From assembly GCF_945901735.1 (NCBI RefSeq), contig NZ_CAMDLM010000001.1:62001-126000 (forward strand): a stretch of DNA of 64,000 nt, given 5' to 3'. The stretch is from Limnohabitans sp. Rim8 (GTDB taxonomy: Bacteria; Pseudomonadota; Gammaproteobacteria; Burkholderiales; Burkholderiaceae_C). Position 1 is the stretch's first letter; each line of letters starts with the position of its first letter. Below the pieces are notes generated by a model. That model was not told the origin of the DNA. It was given only the letters and a program-made list of their open reading frames with translations, and searched no databases. This document shows, piece after piece, positions 23,493 to 33,600 of the stretch. The position numbers and the translations under genes are program-made.

Positions 23493-26400
23493 GCTTTGCT
23501 CCTTGCTTGTGTCAGTTTCCTCAACATCTTGCCAGACCACTGGCCCACATCATCGAGGTAAGTGAACACCACGGGAATCACCAACAAGCTAAGCAGGGTG
23601 CTGGTGAGCAGGCCGCCGATCACAGCAACGGCCATGGGCGAGCGGAAACTCGAATCGGCCGCGCCCCAGCCCACGGCAATCGGCAACATGCCCGCGCCCA
23701 TGGCAATGGTGGTCATGACAATCGGCCGGGCACGTTTGTGGCACGCGTCCAGCATCGCATCCCAGCGGCTCATGCCGGGCACAGCAGGATGATCGCCCTC
23801 GGCGGGTTTGCCGCGTCGCGCTTCGATGGCGTATTCCACCAGCAAGATCGAGTTTTTGGTGGCGATGCCCATGAGCATGATCAGGCCAATGAGCGAGGGC
23901 ATGGAAAAGCTTTTGTCAGCGATCAGCAAACCCACAAACGCGCCGCCCAAGGACAGCGGCAGCGCCGCCAAAATCGTGACGGGGTGCAAGAAGCCCTTGA
24001 ACAGCAGCACCAGCACGATGTAGATGCACAGCACGCCAATCGTCATGGCCAAGCCAAAGCTGGCAAAGAGTTCGCCCATGACTTCGGCATCACCCACCTC
24101 GACGATCTTCACGCCCGGTGGCAGGCTTTGCAGCGCGGGCAGTTGTTGCACCGCTTGCGTCACGTCGCCCAGCGGCATGCCCGACAGCTCGATCTCGAAG
24201 TTGATGTTGCGCTGGCGGTCATAGCGGTCGATCACGGCCGGACCGCCCGCCACCTCGATGCTGGCCACTTGGCCCAGCATGACGGGGCCCCGGCTGCCGG
24301 GCACCATCAGGCGCTCCAGCGTGGCCAGGTCATGCCGCGACTCGTCACCCAGTTTGACGACGATGGGCACTTGGCGTTCCGACAAATTGAGCTTGGGCAA
24401 CGCCTGGCCGTAGTCGCCCAACGTGGCCACACGCAAGGTGTCGCTGATGGCGGCGCTGGTCACGCCCAAATCGGCGGCTTTGGCAAAGTCGGGGCGCACC
24501 GCGATCTCGGGGCGCACCAGGCTGGCGGTGGACGCAATCGACCCCAGGCCTTGTATGGTGCGCAGGTCGCGCTCCACCGCCATGGCCGCGGTTTGCAGGG
24601 CCTGCGGGTCTTCGCCGGTGAGCACCAGCACGTATTTCTCGCCCGACCCGCCCAAGCCCACCTTGGTGCGCACACCGGGCAGTTGCTGCAACGCGGTGCG
24701 GATGTCGTTTTCAATGGTTTGCTTGCGCGGTCGTGTGCCGCGCTCACTCAGCTGGATGGTGAGTGTGGCCTTGCGCACTTCGGCCGCGCCGCTGCCGGCA
24801 AACGGGTCAGAGCCCGCACTGCCGCCGCCAATCGTCGTGTAGACGCTTTTCACATCATTCACCGTCATCAAGAGCGTGCGGGCGTTTTCGGCACTGGCCT
24901 GGGTTTGGGCCAGTGTGGAGCCGGGGGGGAGCTCCACATAGACCTGGGTTTGCGAGTTGTCGTCGGGCGGAATGAAGCCCTTGGGCAGCAGCGGCACCAG
25001 CATGATGGAGCCGATGAAAAACAGCGTGGCCAAGACCATGGTGACCAGGCGGTGCCGCATGCACCAAGTGGCCCAGACCATGTAGCGCTTGAGCCAGCCG
25101 GGTTCGTGCGCGGCGGTGACGATGGGTTTGAGGATGTACGCCGCCATCATGGGCGTGAGCACCCGTGCCACCACCAGCGAGGCGAACACCGCCAGCGACG
25201 CCGTCCAGCCGAACTGCTTAAAGAACTTGCCCGGAATGCCGCTCATGAATGCCGTGGGCAAGAACACCGCGATCAAGGTGAAGGTGGTGGCGATCACAGC
25301 CAGGCCAATTTCGTCAGCCGCTTCCATGGCCGCCTGGTAGGGCGATTTGCCCATGCGCAAATGGCGCACGATGTTTTCCACCTCGACAATCGCGTCGTCC
25401 ACCAGCACGCCAATCACCAAAGACAGCGCCAACAAGGTCACCACGTTGATGGAAAAGCCCAGATACGCCATGCCGATGAAGGCCGGAATGACCGACAGCG
25501 GCAACGCCACCGCCGAGACAAAGGTGGCCCGCCAGTCGCGCAAGAACAACCACACCACCAGCACCGCCAAAATTGCGCCCTCGTACAGCAGCACAAGAGA
25601 ACCCTCGTATTCCTCTTCTACCGGCGTCACAAAGTCAAAGGCTTCGGTGATCTCGATGTCGGGGTTTTGCAGTCGGTAGTCGGCCAGGGCCTGACGCACC
25701 AAACGGCCCACGGCCACTTCACTCTCGCCTTTGCTGCGCACCACCTCAAAACCCACCACGAGCTTGCCGTTCAGGCTGGCGGCCGATCGGGCATCGGCCA
25801 AGGTATCGCTCACCGTGGCCACTTGGTCCAAACGCACGCGTCCACCACGCGATGTGGCCAGCTCGATTTGACCCACCTCTTGCGCCGTCTTAACTGTGGC
25901 CAGCGTGCGCACGGGCTGCTCGCCCGCGCCCAACTCCATGCGCCCCCCCGAGCCTTCTTGCTGCACCTGCTTGAGCTGGCGCGACACCTCAGCCGCCGTG
26001 ATGCCCAGCGACTGCAGGCGGTTCACATCGAGTGCCACGCGCACCTCGCGTGTCACACCGCCCACGCGGTTGACCGCACCCACGCCTCGCAGCGACAAGA
26101 GCTTGCGGGTAATCTCTTTGTCGACCAGCCATGACAAAGCCTCATCGTCCATGCGCGGCGAGCGCACGGTGTAGGCCAACACGGGCGCGCCCGCCAGGTT
26201 GAGCTTTTGCACCACCGGGTCGCGCAGGTCACCGGGCAAGTCGGCCCGCACGCCCTGGATGGCCGAGCGCACATCGTCCACCGCCTCCTGGCTGGGCTTT
26301 TCCATGCGGAACTCGGCCGTGATCGACACCACGCCGTCTTGCACCTTGGTGGTGATGTGCTTCAGGCCCTGCAGCGGGGCCAGCGCGTTTTCGAGTTTGC

Positions 26401-26596
26401 GGGCCACATCGGTTTCGAGCTGAGAGGGCGCCACACCGGGCAAGCTGGCGGTGACGCTGATGGTGGGCACGTCCAGATCCGGAAAGTTTTGCACCTTCAT
26501 CGATCCGAAGGCGATGAAGCCGGCCACCGTCAGCAACACAAACAGCATGACGGCCGGAATCGGGTTGCGGATTGACCAGGAAGAGACGTTGATCAT
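23489..26596 (-). CDS. RND efflux transporter, HAE1/AcrB-like
   Basis: A 1035-residue inner-membrane proton-driven pump with 12 TM segments and two large periplasmic loops. SWSIRNPIPAVMLFVLLTVA is TM1; DFVTPVEEEYEGSLVLLYEG precedes TM2. LVIGVLVDDAIVEVENIVRH in TM4 carries the two proton-relay aspartates. MLMGIATKNSILLVEYAIEA is the matching TM10 motif with Lys. It sits 9 bp after its membrane-fusion partner gene and overlaps the downstream SDR. No outer-membrane factor gene is present, so a TolC-like protein encoded elsewhere is needed. Substrates are unknown. Confidence 0.95.
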   Translation of the reverse strand: MINVSSWSIRNPIPAVMLFVLLTVAGFIAFGSMKVQNFPDLDVPTISVTASLPGVAPSQLETDVARKLENALAPLQGLKHITTKVQDGVVSITAEFRMEKPSQEAVDDVRSAIQGVRADLPGDLRDPVVQKLNLAGAPVLAYTVRSPRMDDEALSWLVDKEITRKLLSLRGVGAVNRVGGVTREVRVALDVNRLQSLGITAAEVSRQLKQVQQEGSGGRMELGAGEQPVRTLATVKTAQEVGQIELATSRGGRVRLDQVATVSDTLADARSAASLNGKLVVGFEVVRSKGESEVAVGRLVRQALADYRLQNPDIEITEAFDFVTPVEEEYEGSLVLLYEGAILAVLVVWLFLRDWRATFVSAVALPLSVIPAFIGMAYLGFSINVVTLLALSLVIGVLVDDAIVEVENIVRHLRMGKSPYQAAMEAADEIGLAVIATTFTLIAVFLPTAFMSGIPGKFFKQFGWTASLAVFASLVVARVLTPMMAAYILKPIVTAAHEPGWLKRYMVWATWCMRHRLVTMVLATLFFIGSIMLVPLLPKGFIPPDDNSQTQVYVELPPGSTLAQTQASAENARTLLMTVNDVKSVYTTIGGGSAGSDPFAGSGAAEVRKATLTIQLSERGTRPRKQTIENDIRTALQQLPGVRTKVGLGGSGEKYVLVLTGEDPQALQTAAMAVERDLRTIQGLGSIASTASLVRPEIAVRPDFAKAADLGVTSAAISDTLRVATLGDYGQALPKLNLSERQVPIVVKLGDESRHDLATLERLMVPGSRGPVMLGQVASIEVAGGPAVIDRYDRQRNINFEIELSGMPLGDVTQAVQQLPALQSLPPGVKIVEVGDAEVMGELFASFGLAMTIGVLCIYIVLVLLFKGFLHPVTILAALPLSLGGAFVGLLIADKSFSMPSLIGLIMLMGIATKNSILLVEYAIEARRGKPAEGDHPAVPGMSRWDAMLDACHKRARPIVMTTIAMGAGMLPIAVGWGAADSSFRSPMAVAVIGGLLTSTLLSLLVIPVVFTYLDDVGQWSGKMLRKLTQARSKA

Positions 26597-26605
26597 GGCG
26601 TCTCT

Positions 26606-27730
26606 TTATTGGGTAGCGGGGGCAGCGGGAGCGGCTTGAGCGGCTGGCGCATCCACCACACGCACCGTGTCGCCGTGGTTCAAAAATGCACCGCCACTGG
26701 CCACCACGCGGGCATCGGCTTTCAGGCCGCTGGTGACCTCGACACGGTCGCCACTTTGGCGTCCAGTTTGCACTTTGAGCTGGCTGACTTTTTGGTCGGC
26801 CCCCACGGTGTAAACGTAGCTGAAACCATCGCGCACCACCACGGCGCTTTGCGGCACGGTGAGCGCCTGACTTTGGCCCAGCGCGATCTCGCCTTGGGCG
26901 TACATGCCCGCACGGGCGCTGCCGGTGGCGGCGGGCAAGTCCACATAAACAATGGCGTTGCGGGTTTGCGCATCGACCGAGGGTGCGAGCATGCGCACCT
27001 TGCCTTGCAGCAGCTGGCCGCTGGCGGCTTTGATCTGCACCGCCGCGCCCACTTGGATGCGGCCAATCTCGGCAGCGGTCACTTCAGCGCGCCACTCGAT
27101 GCGGCCCTGGCGGATCAATCGGAACAACTCGGTGCCCGCGCCCACCACGCTGCCCACTGTGGCTTGGCGCGCCGAGATCACGCCCGCATCGGGCGCACGC
27201 ACCTGGGTTTGCGACAAGCGCACGGTTTGCAGCTGCACCATGGCACGTGCCGACTGCACACGCGCTTGTGCCGAGGCGTCGGCGGCCAAGGTCTGGCTCA
27301 ACTGCGCGTTGCTGAAAAAGCCCTGCTGCTGCAAGCTGCGGGCGCGCTCGGATTGGGCTTTGGTCTCTTGCGCACTGGCTGTGGCTTCGGTGAGGGCCGC
27401 TTCGGCCTGCGCCAACTCGGCGCGCAGGGTATCGGACTGCAAACTGGCCAACACGTCACCGCGCTGCACCCGGTCGCCCACGTTCACACGCACCTCGGTG
27501 ATCTTCAGGCCATTGGCTTCGGCACCGATGATGGCTTCTTGCCAAGCGGCCAAGTTGCCGTTGGCGTTGATTTTTTGAGCCAGACTTGTCATTTGGGGCG
27601 TGGTGACCGTCACCGTCAGCGAGGGTTTGCTGGCACCGGGTAATTTGGCAGGCTCAGCCGCGCAGACCATGCCCACCAATGCGCCCCACAACCCAAGGAC
27701 AGCCCACATTCCAACACCGTTTTTTCTCAT
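26606..27730 (-). CDS. RND efflux periplasmic adaptor (membrane fusion protein)
   Basis: A 374-residue HlyD/AcrA-type adaptor. A signal or anchor peptide of about 24 residues ends MVCAAEPAK. The lipoyl halves are AIIGAEANGLKITEVRVNVGD and RAPDAGVISARQATVGSVVG, flanking an alpha-helical hairpin (about residues 105-165, rich in Ala/Gln/Glu). The beta-barrel and membrane-proximal parts follow (VYVDLPAATGSARAGMYAQG). It lies 125 bp after glnE on the same strand; that gap holds a CTGAG-TGTC-CTCAG stem (27795-27808) that may terminate glnE. It is the first gene of the MFP-RND-SDR operon. Confidence 0.93.
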   Translation of the reverse strand: MRKNGVGMWAVLGLWGALVGMVCAAEPAKLPGASKPSLTVTVTTPQMTSLAQKINANGNLAAWQEAIIGAEANGLKITEVRVNVGDRVQRGDVLASLQSDTLRAELAQAEAALTEATASAQETKAQSERARSLQQQGFFSNAQLSQTLAADASAQARVQSARAMVQLQTVRLSQTQVRAPDAGVISARQATVGSVVGAGTELFRLIRQGRIEWRAEVTAAEIGRIQVGAAVQIKAASGQLLQGKVRMLAPSVDAQTRNAIVYVDLPAATGSARAGMYAQGEIALGQSQALTVPQSAVVVRDGFSYVYTVGADQKVSQLKVQTGRQSGDRVEVTSGLKADARVVASGGAFLNHGDTVRVVDAPAAQAAPAAPATQ

Positions 27731-27855
27731 GACTTTTCTCTTTGCGATGCGCCATGCCAGCGCTTTTGAAGTTTAGCGCTTGGCAATGACCGCTCTGAGT
27801 GTCCTCAGTCACATTGAGGCCATACCGCGGACCCGGGCTGATGCGCAAAACACCC

Positions 27856-30642
27856 TCATTGCATGACGAAGCGCCACAGCGCCAACACCGCATCACGCGC
27901 TGTGCTGAGCGAGGCTGGGTCCACCTGGGTGGGCTCTTCGTTCAAGCGCGCACGGTGTTGCAGGCGACGCATCTCTCGATAAGCATTGGCCGCTGCTTGG
28001 CCTTGTCCCATGGGCAGCAATCCCGCCACTTCGGCGCGAATGAGCAAGGCGATGTTACCCACGTTGTCGGCCAGCGCGGGATGCGCGGCCGTGTGCAAGA
28101 GCACCAAATATTGAACAGCAAACTCGGCGTCCACCATGCCACCGGGGCTGTGTTTCACATCAAAGAGGTTGGCTTTGACCGGATGGCCCTGACGCACGCG
28201 TTCGCGCATGGCCACGATCTCGGCCTTCAGGCTGGCGGCGTCGCGCGGGGCGCTGATGACGGCGTGGCGCACGGCGTCAAAGCGGGGGGCCAGGCTGGGC
28301 CAGCCCATGACAAAACGGGCGCGGGTCATGGCCTGGTGCTCCCAGGTCCAGGCGGTGTTGCTGCCGCGTTGCTGCTGGTAATCGGCGTAGGCCTCAAAGC
28401 GGGTAACGAGCAGGCCCGAGTTGCCATTGGGGCGCAGGGCGGTGTCGATTTCGTACAGATCACCTTCGGCGGTTTTGACCGTCATCCAGTTGATCATTTT
28501 GCGCACGTAAGCGGCGTAGATTTCCTGGGCGCGTTCATCTTCGTCGTCGTACACAAACACAATGTCCAGGTCGCTGCCGTAGCCCAGTTCTTTGCCGCCC
28601 AATTTGCCGTAGCCGATGGTGGCCATCGCCGGTTCGTCGCGGTGGCGGGTTTTGAGTCGTTCCCAGCACCAGCGAGCGGTCACGCGCAGCACGGCGTCGG
28701 CCAGGGCGCTCAGGTCGTCGGCCACTTGCTCCACCGTGAGCACGCCTTCCACATCTCGGGCCAAGGTTCGGAACTGCTCGGCATGGTGGGCGCGGCGCAG
28801 CAGGTTCATCAAGCTTTCTTCGTCGTCTTCGCCCGTGCGCTGCAGGGCGGCCCGTCGCGCTTGCAGCTCAACTTCAAACTCGGCGGCGTCAAAGCGAGCA
28901 TCAAACAAGTTGCCTCCCGCGAGCTCGTCGATCACGCCCGGGTGCTGTAACAAATAGCGCGCGGGCCACTTGGCCGCACCCAGCAGTCGGAGCAGGCGCT
29001 CGTAAACCGAGGGGCGCTCCAGCATCAGGGCCAAATAGCTTTCGCGGCGAAGCAGCGGTTCGATCCAGTCGGCCATGCGCAGCACCGCCACTTCGCTGAT
29101 GCGGCCTTCGTTCAGCCACTGGGCGGTGCGCTGAAGCAAACGCATGAGCCGCCCGCGTGCATCGTCGCGCAGGGCCAGCACGCGCGGGTTATCGGTCCAC
29201 TGCGCCAAGCGCTCACGTACTCGCCCTTTGAAGTCGGTCAGCACCGCATCCAGCTCGGCATGTTCGCGGCCATGGCCGTTCTTGCCATTTTTACCGTTGC
29301 AGGTTTTGCAATCACGGTCACCGCCGAGCAAGGTGTCGAACTCTTGCGCCACCCCTTCGCGGTGTGCGTCCAGCGCGCTCAAGAAGCTGCAGGTGCTGGC
29401 ATATCCGAGCGTCTGCGCAATCCAGGCCAGGTCATCGTCGCGGGTCGGCAACACATGGGTTTGCTGGTCGTCCAGGTACTGGATGCGGTGCTCTACCTGA
29501 CGCAAGAACACATAAGCCGCGCTCAGGGCGTCGGCCGTGGCCTGCGGCATGAGCCCGGCTTTGGCCACACGCTGCAACGCGTCCAAGGTGGGGCGGGTGC
29601 GCATTTCGGGGAACTGGCCACCGCGCACCACCTGGAGCAGCTGGACAGTGAACTCGATCTCGCGGATGCCGCCGCGTGACAGCTTCACATCATTGGCACG
29701 CTCCGGATGGCCTGCGCTGCGTTTGGCTGCATGGTCACGGATTTGCTGGTGCAGCGTGCGCAGCGACTCGAACACGTTGTAGTCCAGATATCGGCGAAAC
29801 ACAAACGGCAGCACCACCGCTCGCAGCGCCTGGGCCGAGCCATTGAGCATGGCACTTCGGGGCGCAACCACGCGGCTTTTCATCCAGGCAAAGCGCTCCC
29901 ACTCGCGGCCTTGCACCAGCAAATACTCTTCCAGGGCGTCGAGCGAGACCACGCTGGGTCCAGAGTTGCCGTTGGGGCGCAGCGCCAAATCGACCCGGAA
30001 CACAAAGCCGTGTTCGGTGGTGTCACCAATCAGGGCGTACATGCGCTTGACGGCTCGGGTGAAGTACTCCTGGCACGACACTTTGTTGCGGCCTTCACTG
30101 TTGCCCAGCGTCTGGCCATCTTCGTCGTAGACATAAATCAAATCGATGTCGCTCGACACGTTCAGCTCGCGTGCGCCCAGCTTGCCCATGCCCACGATCC
30201 ACATCTCGGCACGCTGGCCGCCGGCTTTGGTGGGTGCGCCGTGCAAGCCGTCCAGATCGGCCAAGACTTGCTGCCAAGCAATGTCGAGCGTGACCTCGGC
30301 CAGCCAGGTCATGCCGTGCGTGACCGTTTCCAAATTGGCCTGTCCCGTGCAGTCCAGCTGGGCCAGGCGCTCGAGTGTGAGTTGGCGCAAAATGCGCAAG
30401 GCCGCGCTGGTGTCCAGGCCCCGGGACTGCAAAGCTGCGTAAGCGGCGCTCAGGCTGTCGCGGGTCGCGGGGCCGGGCGGCAGCAGCGGCAGTTCATCGG
30501 CGTAGCGGCGGTGCAGGCGCTGCACAAAGCGCGAATAAAGTGGCAAATCAAGCGTCAAATCCACAGGGCTGGGCACACCGGAGGGCGAAACAATCGGGGG
30601 GGTGGGATCAGAACGGTCGTCGATGGACGGGCTGCGGGTCAT
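27856..30642 (-). CDS. glnE: Bifunctional glutamine-synthetase adenylyltransferase/deadenylyltransferase
   Basis: A 928-residue cytoplasmic enzyme that adenylylates and deadenylylates glutamine synthetase in response to PII and glutamine. Two nucleotidyltransferase domains are visible. The N-terminal one has GKLGARELNVSSDIDLIYVY (about residue 150) and the C-terminal one YGKLGGKELGYGSDLDIVFV (about residue 655), each with the metal-binding DxD. GGIREIEFTVQLLQ and GGMVDAEFAVQYLV are the following helices. Length matches the E. coli enzyme (946). ATG 30640-30642. It diverges from yhdP with a gap of only about 30 bp. Confidence 0.96.
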   Translation of the reverse strand: MTRSPSIDDRSDPTPPIVSPSGVPSPVDLTLDLPLYSRFVQRLHRRYADELPLLPPGPATRDSLSAAYAALQSRGLDTSAALRILRQLTLERLAQLDCTGQANLETVTHGMTWLAEVTLDIAWQQVLADLDGLHGAPTKAGGQRAEMWIVGMGKLGARELNVSSDIDLIYVYDEDGQTLGNSEGRNKVSCQEYFTRAVKRMYALIGDTTEHGFVFRVDLALRPNGNSGPSVVSLDALEEYLLVQGREWERFAWMKSRVVAPRSAMLNGSAQALRAVVLPFVFRRYLDYNVFESLRTLHQQIRDHAAKRSAGHPERANDVKLSRGGIREIEFTVQLLQVVRGGQFPEMRTRPTLDALQRVAKAGLMPQATADALSAAYVFLRQVEHRIQYLDDQQTHVLPTRDDDLAWIAQTLGYASTCSFLSALDAHREGVAQEFDTLLGGDRDCKTCNGKNGKNGHGREHAELDAVLTDFKGRVRERLAQWTDNPRVLALRDDARGRLMRLLQRTAQWLNEGRISEVAVLRMADWIEPLLRRESYLALMLERPSVYERLLRLLGAAKWPARYLLQHPGVIDELAGGNLFDARFDAAEFEVELQARRAALQRTGEDDEESLMNLLRRAHHAEQFRTLARDVEGVLTVEQVADDLSALADAVLRVTARWCWERLKTRHRDEPAMATIGYGKLGGKELGYGSDLDIVFVYDDEDERAQEIYAAYVRKMINWMTVKTAEGDLYEIDTALRPNGNSGLLVTRFEAYADYQQQRGSNTAWTWEHQAMTRARFVMGWPSLAPRFDAVRHAVISAPRDAASLKAEIVAMRERVRQGHPVKANLFDVKHSPGGMVDAEFAVQYLVLLHTAAHPALADNVGNIALLIRAEVAGLLPMGQGQAAANAYREMRRLQHRARLNEEPTQVDPASLSTARDAVLALWRFVMQ

Positions 30643-30673
30643 AATTCCTGCTGACTTTCTAATTCATGCGTTT

Positions 30674-33600
30674 GTGTCGTCTTCACCCATTTGGCCCCCC
30701 ACCGAAGCCCTGCTGAGCCCTTGGCTGGTGCGGGCTGTTCGGTTTGTTTTATGGGGGTTGCTGGTCGCCGGGCTGGTGTTGGGTCTGGCTTGGGCGACAC
30801 TGCATTTTTGGATTGTGCCGCGAATCGCCGAGTTTCGCCCCGCGCTTGAAAGCCTTGCCCGCCAATCGCTGGGTGTACCGGTGCGCATCGGTGGCGTGTC
30901 GGCGCAAAGCACCGGCTGGGTACCCTCTTTTGAGCTGCGTGACATCGAGCTGCTGGACGACCAAGGCCGAGCCGGGCTGCGCCTGCCCAAGGTGCTGGTG
31001 GCGCTCAGCCTGCGCTCAGCAGCGCTGGGGAAGCTGGACCAACTGGTGCTGGATGCGCCCGAGCTGACACTGCGCCTGAGCGCCGATGGCCAGTGGCAGA
31101 TCGCCGGAATGGCATGGGGGGCCTCGCCCACAGAAAACTCGGCTGCGGCCGACTGGTTGTTTGGCCAGCGCGAAGTGGTGGTGCGGGGCGCTCAAGTGAA
31201 CTGGCATGGGCCGGACACTGGAATCAACACCTCGCCAGACAAGGACAACGCCCCACCCACCCCTTTGATCCTGCGCGAAGTGGACCTGGTGATCCGCAAC
31301 ACCGCCCGGCAACACCTGCTGCGCCTGGACGCCACGCCGCCCCATGAATGGGGCGAGCGCTTTGTGCTGATGGGCCAGTTCAAACGCGGCTTGCTGTCCC
31401 TGCACCCGGGGCGAATGAGCGATTGGTCAGGCCAGGCCTTTGCACACTTTCCGCAACTGGACATGGCCCCTTGGACCCAACATGCGCTGCAAATGCCCAC
31501 CGGCTTGCCTGCAGAAACCAGACCTTTGCAAGGTCAGGGGCGCTTGCGCTTGTGGGCCGATGTCCAGCAGGGCCAGTGGCGCGGCGGTCTGGCCGAGGTG
31601 GACTTGAAAAACCTGCAGGCCCAACTCAGTGCAGACACCGCCACCCTGGCTTTGCAAAGCCTGTCGGGTCGACTGGGGCTGCAGGTGCATGCTGAGGGCT
31701 TTGTAGCCGAAACCCAGGATTTGCGCTTCGTCAGCGAACAGGGCCTTCACTGGCCAGAGGGCCAATTGTCGCTGGACTACACGCACGCCCAAGGCGCTCG
31801 CCCGGCCCAGGGCCAACTCCAGGCGAGTCAATTGAATTTAGAGGCGTTGCAAGCCCTGGCCTTGCGCCTGCCCCTGGGGGCGGCGCTGTCACCTCAATGG
31901 CACACGGCTTTGAAAGCGCGCGATCTCAGAGGCCGGGTCACATCCTTGAACCTGCGCTGGCAAGGCGACTGGGCCCAGCCCGACATCCAGGAAGCTCAGG
32001 CCAAGGTGGAGGGCCTGAGTTGGCAGCCCGGATCAGCGGCGGTGGCCGTCTGGGGAGCGCTGCCGGGTGCCGACGTACCGGGCCTGCGCGGCGGTCAATT
32101 GACTTTGGCGCTGAACCCCAGCGGCGGCCGACTGGATTTGCAAACCGGTGCGGACAGCGCGCTGTGGCTGCCGGGCCTTTTGGAGCCAGCCGAAGTGCCA
32201 TTGCACCAACTCAAAGCCAGTGTGCGCTGGGCCCGAGAAACAGACCGTCACAGCCCTGCTGGGCGCTGGCATGTGCCGCAATGGTCACTGAGTCTGGCCA
32301 ACGCTGACCTGCAGGGCCAATGGCAAGGCCAGTGGCGACCTGCCCCCCATGGCCTGGGCCCCGGCATGTTGACATTGCAAGGGCGTATACAGCGGGCGCA
32401 AGCGGCCGCCGTGCACCGTTACCTGCCTTTGAATCTGCCACCCGAGGTGCGCCACTACCTGCGCGATGCGCTGACGCAGGGCCAATACGAAGATGTGAAG
32501 GTTCAGATCCAGGGAGATCTGGACAAACTGCCCTTTGCCAAGCCCGAGGACGGCATATTTCTGTTTGCTGGCGAATTGAAAGACGCCGAACTGAACATGG
32601 TCCCGGCGTCACTGGCGAACCCGGGTGAAATGCTCTGGCCACGCCTGCGTGCTTTGCAAGGCCGTTTGACTTTTGACCGCTTGGGCATGCAACTGCGCGA
32701 TGCCAGCGCCCGGGTGGGCGAGGGCGCGCAGGCCATCGAACTGAAGGCCGCCTCGGTGGACATCGCCGACATGGTGCATCAACCCGTGCTGCGCGTGCAG
32801 GCCCAGAGCCTGGCCGATGCACCACTGCTGTTGGACTGGGTGCGGCAGTCGCCACTGGACGCGCTGCTTTCAGGTGCGCTGCAGCCCGCCCAGGCCAGCG
32901 GCCCCTTGCTCACACGCTTTGCCTTGCAACTGCCCCTGCTGGACCTGCCCGGCACGCGCGTCCAAGGCAGCGTGCAGTTCGATGGCAACGACCTGCGCAT
33001 GCTGCCAGGCACACCCTGGCTGAACAAGCTGCGCGGCACGCTGCAGTTCCACGAACGCGGTTTTGAAGTTCGCCAGATGCAGGCCACTTTGCTGGGCGGG
33101 CCAGCTGTGATCGACGGCGGCATGCAAGCAACCGACCCTGACACCCGTACCACCACCCCAACGACCCCCCAGATGGCCTTCAAGGCCCAAGGCCGCGTGA
33201 GCGCGGCAGGACTGCAGTCGGCACACGACATCGCCCCACTGAACCTGCTGGCCCGGCACGTCAGCGGCGCCACCGACTACAGCGCCCGCCTGGCCTGGCA
33301 CCAAGGCCTGCCCCAGCTGACGGTACACAGCCGGCTGGGTGGTTTGGGCTTGCAACTGCCCGCCCCCTTGGGCAAACCCGCAAACATGGAAAAAACACTG
33401 GCCCTGCAGGTTCGCTCGCGACTGACCCCAACTGGGCCGCAAGATGAGATCGAGCTGAGCTTGGGCGACACGGCGCGGCTGATGTATGTGCGCGATTTGA
33501 GCGCTGTCACACCGCGCGTGCTGCGCGGCCGTTTGGGGTTGGGCGTGTTGCCCGACAACATGCCGACTGTGCCCGACACCGGCGTCACGGCCAACGTGGA

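Noticed and set aside
23507..26134. 875-residue plus-strand open frame
   Set aside because: Antisense to the RND pump gene; His/Gln/Arg-rich product without domains.
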